Below are positions 28,277-35,972 of a stretch of 53,808 nucleotides of DNA, piece by piece. The notes beneath the pieces were generated by a model. That model did no database searches. It was given only the letters and a program-made list of their open reading frames with translations, and was not told where the DNA came from. How positions within the stretch are numbered: position 1 is the stretch's first letter; each line of letters begins with the position of its first letter. The stretch spans positions 1-53,808 of the forward strand of contig JAUJNL010000039.1 of NCBI GenBank assembly GCA_030448185.1, given 5' to 3'. Origin of the DNA: Cytophagales bacterium. GTDB lineage: Bacteria; Bacteroidota; Bacteroidia; Cytophagales; 172606-1. A program made the position numbers and the translations under genes.

Positions 28277-29202
28277 TCTCCAGATAGGATTTCACTTTCG
28301 CTTAAAGAGTATTAAAGATTTGTATTTTCATGAGGCACTGAGTAATACTGTAAAGAAACTCACAATAAAAGAAATTGATTTGGAACTCTCTAAATACGTT
28401 TCAGATGAAAGTCTCCAAAAACTTGCTTCATTCTCAGTACGGGGAGAAGCTTTCTTTCCAACACCCCTGATATTAAAGTCGAACCCTTTCTTGCTAGGTT
28501 ACTACCGGCTTCTGTTGGGGTTTTCTCAAAAGGAATTTTATGCAAAAGGTCCTTTTGGTCGATTTAGACATCTGGAAGAGACAGGCAAGATCTCAAAGCG
28601 TGTAGAATCAGAAATAGAGGCTTTTTGTCAAAGCATTATTAGTTCAACAGAATACTTTATCAAAGAAATAGATGATTTGTCCCTTCCTGTAATAACCGAG
28701 CTCCAACTGTTAACCGTTGGGCCTCACCTTAGAGGCTCGATGAACAATGTGTATGGTCACTTAGACACTCATAAAACCTAGCATAATAAAAGAGTTGGTA
28801 AGAAAGTATATCATTTCTTCAACGCCAAATTCAATTGAAATAAGAAATGATTCTGGGAGGACGGTACGGATAGAGTTTGCCTCAGACCCCGATATTGTAA
28901 TAATTGAAAAGCTACCATCTGGTGAGCGGGGCTTAATATCAATAGAAATCAAAGGTGGTAGAGATATTTCTAACATTCATAACAGAATAGGAGAGGCAGA
29001 GAAAAGTCATCAAAAAGCTAAGAAGAAGGGGTATTTTGAGTTTATGACGATTTTAAGCGTGGAAATTGATTATAAATTCTTAAAAGAAGAGTCGCCCACA
29101 ACTAGCCATTTTTATAACCTGGATAAGATTTATGACAATGAAAGCAATGAGTTCATGAAGTTTAAAGATATTTTAAGTTCAATTATGAGTATAAATATTT
29201 AA
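28242..29202 (+). pseudogene. XcyI-family restriction endonuclease, one frameshift
   Basis: First piece from ATG 28242 (MSAKQLPSLIPNLQIGFHFR) holds PFLLGYYRLLLGFSQKEFY and LQLLTVGPHLRGSMNNVYG. The second piece, open through 28795-29202, holds RKYIISSTPNSIEIRNDSGR, then SDPDIVI and ISIEIKGG, which together form a PD-(D/E)XK active site, and NIHNRIGEAEKSHQKAKKKG. The join near 28760-28765 needs a one-base shift. The total of about 320 residues matches XcyI/Cfr9I nucleases that cut CCCGGG. Both catalytic elements are downstream of the break, so the enzyme is inactive if the shift is real. It overlaps the methyltransferase gene, as expected of a coupled type II system. Confidence 0.75.
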
Positions 29203-29224
29203 TTTGTACAGATTAGCGTAAAGC

Positions 29225-29254
29225 AAAAGCCCGGTTCGAGTAACCGGGCTTTTT
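29225..29254. terminator. Bidirectional terminator between the nuclease and amtB
   Basis: AAAAGCCCGGTT (29225-29236) pairs perfectly with AACCGGGCTTTT (29242-29253) around a 5-nt loop. A-tract and T-tract on the two sides let it serve both convergent genes. Confidence 0.92.
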
Positions 29255-29301
29255 GAACTTTTATGGATTGTAGCTAACTGCCAATAGCGGATCGCTATTT
29301 A

Positions 29302-30684
29302 TCAGCCTGCGTATTTCATTTCGTTTACAATCGCATTCACTTTTTCGTCGGCGTTTTCCTCAAATACTGATTCGTTGTGCTGACTGATATCTAAGCCCAG
29401 CTCTTCCTGACGGGCAGTGACCCGCATTGGGATAATCGCATTCACGATTTTATATAGTGCCCAGGAGCCGCCGAAGGTAAATATGCTTACAATGACCAAG
29501 CCGTACAGGTGATTGACGAACGTAGTGGAATCACCGTGAATCAGGCCAACCTCCTTCGCAAAAATGCCCGTAGCAATCATACCCACAATACCGCCCAGAC
29601 CGTGGCAGGGAAACACATCCAACGTGTCATCAATAGAAGAGCGGGTGTTTTTCCAGTGTACGGCCACGTTGCTGATTACGCTGGAAACAAAACCAATCAG
29701 AATACTCGGGCCGAAGTCAACCAGACCCGCTGCCGGGGTGATGGCTACCAGCCCCACGACTGCACCGATGCAGGCGCCCAATGCTGAAGGCTTTCTGCCC
29801 TGAATGGCGTCCAGGAAAATCCAGGCCAGCATGGCTGAGGCAGAGGCAAACTGAGTAGTCAACAGGGCAACACCGGCGATGCCATTGGCTGCCAGGGCCG
29901 AACCCGCATTGAAACCAAACCAGCCGAACCACAACATACCGGTACCCAGTAATACATAAGGAATATTGGTGGCCGGGGCTACCTGATTATATACATGAAC
30001 TTTACGTCTGCCTAAAGCCATAGCGCCGGCCAGAGCCGCAAAGCCGGCAGAGATGTGTACTACGGTGCCACCGGCGAAGTCTAATACACCCATTTTGCGC
30101 AAGAAACCCTCAGGATGCCAGGTCCAGTGAGCCAGCGGACAATAAATTACGAGGCTAAACAGGCAGATGAAGAGTAGATAAGAAGAGAAACGGACCCGTT
30201 CCGCAAAAGCTCCCGTAATCAGGGCCGGCGAAATCACGGCGAATTTAAGTTGAAAAGCAGCAAACAATAATAAGGGAATGGTCGGCGACAGGGCTGGATG
30301 CGTACCTACACCTACTCCCCGGAAAAACATAAATGTCAGCGGATTGCCAATCAAACCCTTGTAGCTGTCCCCGAAAGCCAGGCTAAAACCTACTATATAC
30401 CACAATACTGAAATAACGCCTAAGGCAATGAAGCTCTGCAGCATGGTGGAAATGATGTTTTTAGGTTTCACCATACCCCCATAAAAGAAAGAAAGTCCCG
30501 GTGTCATCAGCAACACCAGACCGGAAGCAGTTAGGATCCAGGCGACATCGCCACTGTTGATATTACTGGTGTCGGCAGGAGAGGAGGGCATCTGGAAGAA
30601 GGTTCCTGCTAAACCGGCTGCAAACAGCAGCATAAAAGGGATGATCCAGTAGTTTTTGCGTGCTTTCTGTAGTTGAGCTTGCAT
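29302..30684 (-). CDS. amtB: Ammonium transporter
   Basis: 460 residues from the ATG complementary to 30682-30684; an upstream in-frame start at 30729 would add 15 residues and overlap the -7 motif. About eleven membrane segments, plus an extra N-terminal hydrophobic segment. Hallmarks: GLVLLMTPGLSFFYGGMVKP, the twin conduction-pore histidines in HISAGFAALAGA and FPCHGLGGIVGM, DFAGGTVVHIS, and GMLWFGWFGFNAGSALAANG. It moves ammonium across the inner membrane as a trimer. No glnK/glnB PII gene follows within the window, which is unusual as the two are normally paired. The frame is intact. Confidence 0.95.
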   Translation of the reverse strand: MQAQLQKARKNYWIIPFMLLFAAGLAGTFFQMPSSPADTSNINSGDVAWILTASGLVLLMTPGLSFFYGGMVKPKNIISTMLQSFIALGVISVLWYIVGFSLAFGDSYKGLIGNPLTFMFFRGVGVGTHPALSPTIPLLLFAAFQLKFAVISPALITGAFAERVRFSSYLLFICLFSLVIYCPLAHWTWHPEGFLRKMGVLDFAGGTVVHISAGFAALAGAMALGRRKVHVYNQVAPATNIPYVLLGTGMLWFGWFGFNAGSALAANGIAGVALLTTQFASASAMLAWIFLDAIQGRKPSALGACIGAVVGLVAITPAAGLVDFGPSILIGFVSSVISNVAVHWKNTRSSIDDTLDVFPCHGLGGIVGMIATGIFAKEVGLIHGDSTTFVNHLYGLVIVSIFTFGGSWALYKIVNAIIPMRVTARQEELGLDISQHNESVFEENADEKVNAIVNEMKYAG

Positions 30685-30726
30685 TAGATAAAAAGCGTTA
30701 AAACCAATTTTGTAAATAGGACGCAT

Positions 30727-30734
30727 CAAAGATA
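30727..30734 (-). promoter_or_regulatory. -7-like motif TATCTTTG before amtB
   Basis: Reads TATCTTTG on the minus strand, an exact TAnnTTTG match about 43 nt before the amtB start codon. Confidence 0.35.
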
Positions 30735-30947
30735 ATAAAGGGAATCAATTTTTAGGTATGATTGCTTAAAATAAATCTGTTTTCTGGATTATGACCCTTA
30801 TATTTTGAGGATAATAAGCAATAATACGCATGGTTTCCTCTTTAGATGGTCTGTTTTATACCTATAACCGAATTATTCTAATGAAATCAGCTAAGAGCTA
30901 TCCCGTAAGGGGAAAATGGTTCAGCGTACGCAATCCATCACTTTGAG

Positions 30948-30955
30948 TACTTTTG
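30948..30955 (+). promoter_or_regulatory. -7-like motif TACTTTTG before hisS
   Basis: Exact TAnnTTTG match 20 nt before the chosen hisS ATG at 30976. It lies inside the reading frame upstream of that ATG, which supports the shorter start. Confidence 0.4.
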
Positions 30956-30975
30956 CAATTATTGAGTTCATTCCC

Positions 30976-32355
30976 ATGCAGAAACCAACCCTGCCTAAAG
31001 GCACCCGCGACTTTGGACCGGTGCAGATGACCCGGCGCAATTTTATTTTTGACACGATTAAAAGTACGTTTCAGCAATTTGGCTTCCTGCCGCTGGAAAC
31101 CCCGGCAATGGAGAACCTGTCGGTGCTGATGGGAAAATATGGGGAGGAAGGAGATCAGCTATTATTTAAGATTCTGAATAACGGTTTATACGAGGCAAAA
31201 AATAAGGAAGCGGTTAAAGGAGCTTTTGAAAAATCATTACAACAGGCCTATACCTCTGACCTCGTCACTGAGAGAGGCCTCCGTTACGACCTGACCGTAC
31301 CTTTTGCCCGGTACGTAGTCATGAACCGGAATGAAATCGTTTTTCCTTTCAAAAGATACCAAATTCAACCCGTCTGGCGGGCCGACCGTCCCCAAAAGGG
31401 CCGTTACCGGGAATTTTACCAGTGTGATGCCGATGTGGTTGGCACCAATTCCCTGCTGTGCGAAGCGGAGATTGTTTGCATGATGAATGAAATATTGGGA
31501 AAACTGGGCATTGCCGATTTTACGATTAAAGTGAACCACCGCAAGGTGCTTTCCGCCCTGGCCGAAGTAATCGGGGCGCCGGGACAGGAGGGGCCACTTT
31601 GCGTAGCCATTGATAAGCTGGATAAAATTGGCCGGACGGGGGTGGAAAAAGAACTTTCTGAACGAGGCTTTTCTGCCGAAGCAATCCGTAAACTGGAGCC
31701 CGTTTTTAACATCAATGGTTCCTTTACCGAAAATACGGCTCAACTGCAAACCCTATTTGCTCAATCTGCCACCGGGCAACAGGGCCTGGCCGAACTATCA
31801 GAAGTAGTGTCGCTGGTGGAAGCCTTTGGCGTACAAAATTCGCATCTGCAATTTGATGTGACGCTGGCCCGGGGACTTTCGTACTATACCGGGGCTATTT
31901 TCGAAGTAAAGGTGAATAATGTGCAGATCGGCAGCATCAGCGGAGGAGGGCGTTACGATAACCTGACCGGTTCCTTCGGTTTACCCGGCGTATCCGGCGT
32001 GGGCTTTTCCTTCGGCGTCGACCGGATTTACGACGTGATGGAGGAGTTGCAGCTTTTCCCTCAATGGAATGCTACCACTACCCGGGTCATGCTGATCGGT
32101 TTTGATGCGGCCGCCCAGCGGTATGCCTTGCCTATTCTGCGGCAATTGCGTCAGGCTGGGATCAATAGCGAACTATATCCGGATTCAGCCAAGCTCAAGA
32201 AGCAGCTGGATTATGCCAATAGCAAAGGCATTCCGTACGTAGTGCTGATCGGTTCCAACGAAATGGAAACCGGTAAACTGGCCCTCAAGAATATGACTAC
32301 CGGCGAACAGCAAGCTCTTTCCGTAACGGAGATTATAAAAATTGTCGCCGGATAG
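30976..32355 (+). CDS. hisS: Histidyl-tRNA synthetase
   Basis: 459 residues from ATG 30976 (MQKPTLPKGTRDFGPVQ). A longer frame from 30916 is rejected because the -7-like motif falls in it and the family starts with PKGTRD. Class II motifs: motif 1 around FGFLPLETPAMENL, motif 2 around PFKRYQIQPVWRADRPQKGR with YREFYQCDADVVG, the histidine-specific LARGLSYYTGAIFEV, and motif 3 in SGGGRYDNLTGSFG with GVGFSFGVDRI. The anticodon-binding domain is at about 370-459. It charges tRNA-His in the cytosol and is essential. Intact, which shows that local sequence quality is good here. Confidence 0.97.
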   Translation: MQKPTLPKGTRDFGPVQMTRRNFIFDTIKSTFQQFGFLPLETPAMENLSVLMGKYGEEGDQLLFKILNNGLYEAKNKEAVKGAFEKSLQQAYTSDLVTERGLRYDLTVPFARYVVMNRNEIVFPFKRYQIQPVWRADRPQKGRYREFYQCDADVVGTNSLLCEAEIVCMMNEILGKLGIADFTIKVNHRKVLSALAEVIGAPGQEGPLCVAIDKLDKIGRTGVEKELSERGFSAEAIRKLEPVFNINGSFTENTAQLQTLFAQSATGQQGLAELSEVVSLVEAFGVQNSHLQFDVTLARGLSYYTGAIFEVKVNNVQIGSISGGGRYDNLTGSFGLPGVSGVGFSFGVDRIYDVMEELQLFPQWNATTTRVMLIGFDAAAQRYALPILRQLRQAGINSELYPDSAKLKKQLDYANSKGIPYVVLIGSNEMETGKLALKNMTTGEQQALSVTEIIKIVAG

Positions 32356-32433
32356 TAAACGGGCCTTTTTATTCGTTATAAGAAAGAAGTTTTTGTGGTT
32401 TAGTTGTTTGCACTAATTCCAGAGCGCAGTGCT

Positions 32434-32604
32434 ATCGTCATTGCGAGGAACGAAGCAACTATTCTCAGCGAAGCTAATCCCAACGGGGTTAGCCAAGCAA
32501 TCTTTCTCGGTGTTAACGAAACAGATGAGCTACGCTGAACTAAAGATTAGCTACGCTGAGCACTTCGTGGTTGCTTCACTCGTTCCTCGTTCGCAATGAC
32601 GGCT
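32434..32604. repeat. Dispersed inverted repeat of the CGTCATTGCGAGGAACGAAG type
   Basis: Left end CGTCATTGCGAGGAACGAAG (32436-32455) is mirrored at the right by CTCGTTCCTCGTTCGCAATGACG ending at 32601 (shown as overlapping parts CTCGTTCCTCG and TTCGCAATGACG). The interior holds AGCGAAGCTAATCCC, GGGGTTAGC and two AGCTACGCTGA units. I recall this repeat from many unrelated bacteria; it behaves like a non-coding mobile palindrome. It lies between hisS and the convergent small gene. Confidence 0.85.
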
Positions 32605-32636
32605 ATAGGATTTATAAAAATACTTTCTTAAAAGAC

Positions 32637-33002
32637 TTATGACACTTTTACCCGGCGGACACCCGGCGATTTGTATTCGGATTTTTTCTTCAAACCCAGC
32701 ATCTGAATCTGGTCGGAGTTCTTACCGAACTGGGCAATTACCTGATCTTTAACACCCAGTATCGCATTGTGAAAGTTCCATTCAGCGGCAGCGGCGGCAT
32801 CGCGGGCCACGCGGGCCGCTTCGGAGGCTTGTACTTCGGCCTTTTGGGCCGCTTCCAGGGCGGCAGTTAGTTGCTGAAGCTGCTTTACGGTATAGGCCGG
32901 GTTAGCCGGACTGTAAGTAGCGATGCTTTGCAGGGCGTGAAGAGCGTCCCGGTCCACTTGCAGGTCTTTGGGAGAAAGACGTTTGGTTTCGTTTTTAGCC
33001 AT
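32637..33002 (-). CDS. Small conserved hypothetical protein, coiled coil
   Basis: 121 residues. Begins MAKNETKRLSPKDLQVDRDA, has a central alanine-rich helix (AALEAAQKAEVQASEAARVA) likely to form a coiled coil, and ends with a conserved tail DQIQMLGLKKKSEYKSPGVR. No signal or membrane segment. Proteins of this plan are common hypothetical proteins in Cytophagales, with no known role. The start codon is the ATG complementary to 33000-33002, and a 21-nt tandem array begins 43 bp upstream of it, in what should be its promoter region. Confidence 0.7.
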   Translation of the reverse strand: MAKNETKRLSPKDLQVDRDALHALQSIATYSPANPAYTVKQLQQLTAALEAAQKAEVQASEAARVARDAAAAAEWNFHNAILGVKDQVIAQFGKNSDQIQMLGLKKKSEYKSPGVRRVKVS

Positions 33003-33044
33003 ATTGATAAACAGATTAATGGATGTATCAATATATACTGCACG

Positions 33045-33212
33045 TCTTCCTAAGGAAACCGGGCATCTTCCTTTGCAGGATGCTTGTCTGATAAAGGGAG
33101 ACGTAAGATTTCCGAAGAAAGATAGCCGTCAGATAAAGGAGGATGCTCATCCGATAAAAGAATCCAGCTATCTTCTTTTATCGGATGAGCATCCAATTAA
33201 CCATATTACCGG
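33045..33212. repeat. Degenerate 21-nt tandem array (about 8 units) with a 22-bp perfect hairpin
   Basis: Successive 21-mers include TCTTCCTAAGGAAACCGGGC(A) at 33045, TCTTCCTTTGCAGGATGCTT(G) at 33066, TCTGATAAAGGGAGACGTAA(G) at 33087, TCAGATAAAGGAGGATGCTC(A) at 33129 and TCCGATAAAAGAATCCAGCT(A) at 33150. On the plus strand one frame (ATG at 33019, stop at 33256-33258, 79 residues) reads as heptapeptides LPKETGH, LPLQDAC, LIKGDVR, FPKKDSR, QIKEDAH, PIKESSY, LLLSDEH. The last units form a perfect inverted repeat: 33141-33162 pairs with 33173-33194 around a 10-nt loop. Whether it is translated is unknown. Confidence 0.8.
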
Positions 33213-33328
33213 TCCGGGAAGGGCAGCGACAGTCGCTAGGCAGGTAAAATACCCGTAATTAGTATCATGGCTAACCAAAGAGCAGGCTACCATCATCAAC
33301 GGCATTACTGTTTGATAAGGGCTACTTA

Positions 33329-33784
33329 TTAATCCGGCTTTGTTTCCTGCTTAACCAGCACAATCTTTTCCGCATTTGTGTATAATTCTAATTGCTGCCC
33401 AGTGACATAAAATTCTACTCGTTCGATGCGGCTAACAAATTCCCACCCCCAGGAGGTTTCCGGAGCCGTATTAGTAATGGAAAACTGCTCTGTTTTTAGT
33501 TTCTGCCCACCTAGGTAGCTAAACCTCCCCTGAAAGCTATTTCCAGCCGGCGTAGTTCCGGTAAAGTTTCGCAGTTCCTCATCCAGGATTTGGACCAAGA
33601 CCTCGCCTTGTTCAGTAGTCGGTTTAAGTATAAGCGGACCATCCACCAGGCTTACAATTGCATTCATTCTCCATTCGCCAACCAATGATTTAATTGGAGG
33701 TGGGGTGTCATCACCATCACGCTTGCAGGAGGATATTCCCAGCGTGATAAACAGGGATAAGACCAGCAATACACCTTTTTGCAT
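33329..33784 (-). CDS. Small lipoprotein of unknown function
   Basis: 151 residues. Lipoprotein signal peptide MQKGVLLVLSLFITLGISSC with the lipidated cysteine at residue 20, followed by a hydrophilic linker (KRDGDDTPPP). The rest is predicted beta-rich, with SLVGEWRMNAIVSL near the start, a pattern common in calycin-like Bacteroidota lipoproteins that begin with a G-x-W motif. No enzymatic motif is visible. It stands alone, 445 bp from the divergent M28 peptidase gene. Its likely place is the outer membrane or periplasm. Confidence 0.75.
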   Translation of the reverse strand: MQKGVLLVLSLFITLGISSCKRDGDDTPPPIKSLVGEWRMNAIVSLVDGPLILKPTTEQGEVLVQILDEELRNFTGTTPAGNSFQGRFSYLGGQKLKTEQFSITNTAPETSWGWEFVSRIERVEFYVTGQQLELYTNAEKIVLVKQETKPD

Positions 33785-34229
33785 ATGGATATCTAAAAGA
33801 TTAGGGTTTGAAAAACGTTGATAACAAATACATTTTAAAAGCAGTTTTGATGATCATAGCAACAGCTACTACTGAAAGGATTGAAAATGCGGTTGAGTAT
33901 GGCACGGCGGTAACTATTTAAACAGAGGTATTTTTTCTATTGACCCTTAAAGGGTCGCAAAAGTTGCAGGCGGGTGAATCATCCGCGGCTACTTATTTAT
34001 GAAAGGGATAGTAATTACACAAAATGGCATTTAAAGAGCAGGCAAACGATAAAATTATTTTTAATGTTAATAATAACTTATTTCTAACCCGTTACTGCGT
34101 TAAGTAAAATTTACTGCTCTTTTAATCGACAACAGCTAAAATAAATTAGATCAATCACTCCGTAACCTTTCCCTTTCAAATGCGCTGCAAAAAGCCCAAA
34201 TTGCGTAATTACCCATCTGACTATTTTTC
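33785..34229. other. Divergent intergenic region between lipoprotein and peptidase genes
   Basis: No gene seen. It holds a palindrome GACCCTTAAAGGGTC (33942-33956, 7-bp arms around one A) that could be an operator. The rest is AT-rich and should contain both promoters, but no exact TAnnTTTG sits close to either start. Confidence 0.4.
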
Positions 34230-35828
34230 ATGAAAAGAATATATTTCACGCTGTGTTTTGCCCTGTTGAAGCTGCTGACTGTCCAGGGCCAGCAGACTTC
34301 CGAAGCTAAAGCCAGGGAATATGCCTCAACCATTACCGCCGACGACCTGAGCAAGCACCTGCACATTATTGCGTCTGACAGTATGCAGGGCCGGGATACG
34401 GGTTCGGAAGGTCAGAAAATGGCCGCTGACTACATTGCTTCGCAGTTTTTTGATTCAAACTTGAAACCAGTTATCCGGTCACCTGATGGTTTGGAAGGGT
34501 ATTATCAGCCGGTAGAGCTGGTGAAGAAAGGCTGGGGCGAAGTATACGCCGAAACCGGTACCCAGCGCCGGGAGTTTTTAAAGGACTTTTATATACTCGG
34601 CAACCTGAACATCGGGCAACCTACTCAAACAGAAGTGGTTTTTGCCGGTTATGGCATTGACTCAGAAAAGTACTCAGATTATAAAAATCTGGATGTAAAA
34701 GGAAAAAGCGTATTGGTACTCAATGGTGAACCCAAGGATAAAAGTGGAAAAAGCTTGGTTACCGGTACCAACCAGGAATCAGAATGGACTAGCAATTGGA
34801 AAAAGAAAGTGGCCACAGCCCGGGAAAAGGGGGCCAGTTACGTTTTTGTGGTTTTTCCCGAAAACCAGGAAAAATTCAATCAGTATGTCAATCAGTACCG
34901 TCATTATTTTTCGGATCCTAAATTGATGCTGAAAGATAAAGCGGATGGGATGCCGCAGGATGGAGCCCTTTTTATATCTAAAGCCATGGCCGCTGAAATG
35001 TTTGGAGTATCCGAAAAAACGCTGCAGAAAAAGCAGCAACGCATCAGCCGGAAGAAGAAAACGACCAGCGGCAGCCTGGGCAACGCAACGGTAACTTTGA
35101 TGGCCGCTTCGCAACTTACTCCGGTGGATACCGAAAATGTACTTGGCCTGCTGGAAGGAACTGATAAAAAGGATGAAATCATCGTTATTTCGGCTCATTA
35201 TGATCACGTGGGCGTACAAGATGGCAAAATTTACAACGGTGCGGATGATGACGGTTCCGGTACCGTAACTATTATTGAACTGGCTCAAGCTTTTGCCCGG
35301 GCTAAAAGCGACGGATTTGGGCCACGCCGGAGCATTTTATTTATGACCGTAACGGGAGAAGAAAAAGGGCTGCTGGGCTCCGAGTACTATACCAATTACC
35401 CGGCTTTTCCGCTGGCTAATACGGTAGCCAACCTTAATATTGATATGGTGGGCCGCATTGATCCGGCTCATGAAGGTAATCCTAACTACATTTACCTGAT
35501 TGGGTCCGATAAGCTCTCCAGCGAACTACACACGATCAGCGAAGAGGCCAACCGGAAATTTACCAACCTCCAGCTGGATTATAAATACAATGATCCCAAT
35601 GATCCCAATAGATTCTATTACCGTTCGGATCACTATAACTTTGCCAAGCATAAAATTCCGGTGATTTTCTATTTCAACGGTACGCATGCTGATTACCACC
35701 AGCCGGGCGATGACGTAGAAAAAATAAATTTTACGAAGATGGAGAAAATTGGCCGGCTCATCTTCCATACGGCCTGGGAAGTAGCTAACCGTGACCAACG
35801 CATCAAAGTAGATAGTTTTAAACAGTAA
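34230..35828 (+). CDS. M28-family zinc metallopeptidase, exported
   Basis: 532 residues. Signal peptide (MKRIYFTLCFALLKLLTVQG, cleavage near GQ). A conserved N-terminal block, LSKHLHIIASDSMQGRDTGS with EGQKMAADYIASQF, is followed by a protease-associated-like insert (about 135-280, VFAGYGIDSEKYSDYKNLDV). The M28 catalytic domain has zinc ligands and catalytic acids in ISAHYDHVG, GADDDGSGTV, VTGEEKGLLGSEYY, NIDMVGRID and FYFNGTHADYHQPGDD. It cleaves N-terminal residues from peptides in the periplasm or at the cell surface. It ends just before the 8-nt-periodic palindrome upstream of the LutB-like gene. Family is certain; substrate is not. Confidence 0.93.
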   Translation: MKRIYFTLCFALLKLLTVQGQQTSEAKAREYASTITADDLSKHLHIIASDSMQGRDTGSEGQKMAADYIASQFFDSNLKPVIRSPDGLEGYYQPVELVKKGWGEVYAETGTQRREFLKDFYILGNLNIGQPTQTEVVFAGYGIDSEKYSDYKNLDVKGKSVLVLNGEPKDKSGKSLVTGTNQESEWTSNWKKKVATAREKGASYVFVVFPENQEKFNQYVNQYRHYFSDPKLMLKDKADGMPQDGALFISKAMAAEMFGVSEKTLQKKQQRISRKKKTTSGSLGNATVTLMAASQLTPVDTENVLGLLEGTDKKDEIIVISAHYDHVGVQDGKIYNGADDDGSGTVTIIELAQAFARAKSDGFGPRRSILFMTVTGEEKGLLGSEYYTNYPAFPLANTVANLNIDMVGRIDPAHEGNPNYIYLIGSDKLSSELHTISEEANRKFTNLQLDYKYNDPNDPNRFYYRSDHYNFAKHKIPVIFYFNGTHADYHQPGDDVEKINFTKMEKIGRLIFHTAWEVANRDQRIKVDSFKQ

Positions 35829-35833
35829 CTAAG

Positions 35834-35968
35834 CGGTTGAATTACTAAATGGTTAAATTGTTAGATGGTTGATTTATTCAATTATCGGAGCCGTTAGCCT
35901 TATCTAGTAGTCAAATAATAAACCATTTAGCAATATAACCATTCAACCATCTAACAATTTAACATTTC
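35834..35968. repeat. Palindromic intergenic repeat with 8-nt period (before lutB-like gene)
   Basis: Left arm units GGTTGAAT, TACTAAAT, GGTTAAAT, TGTTAGAT, GGTTGATT, TATTCAAT (35834-35881). Right arm units AAACCATT, TAGCAATA, TAACCATT, CAACCATC, TAACAATT, TAACATTT (about 35920-35968) are complementary. It fills almost the whole gap between the M28 gene and the LutB-like gene. Confidence 0.85.
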
Positions 35969-35972
35969 CATC

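Noticed and set aside
29225..29254. Possible tRNA T-arm (GGTTCGAGT)
   Set aside because: The GGTTCGA lies in the loop of a perfect terminator hairpin; no acceptor, D or anticodon arms surround it.
31237..31749. 170-residue minus-strand reading frame
   Set aside because: Antisense shadow of hisS.
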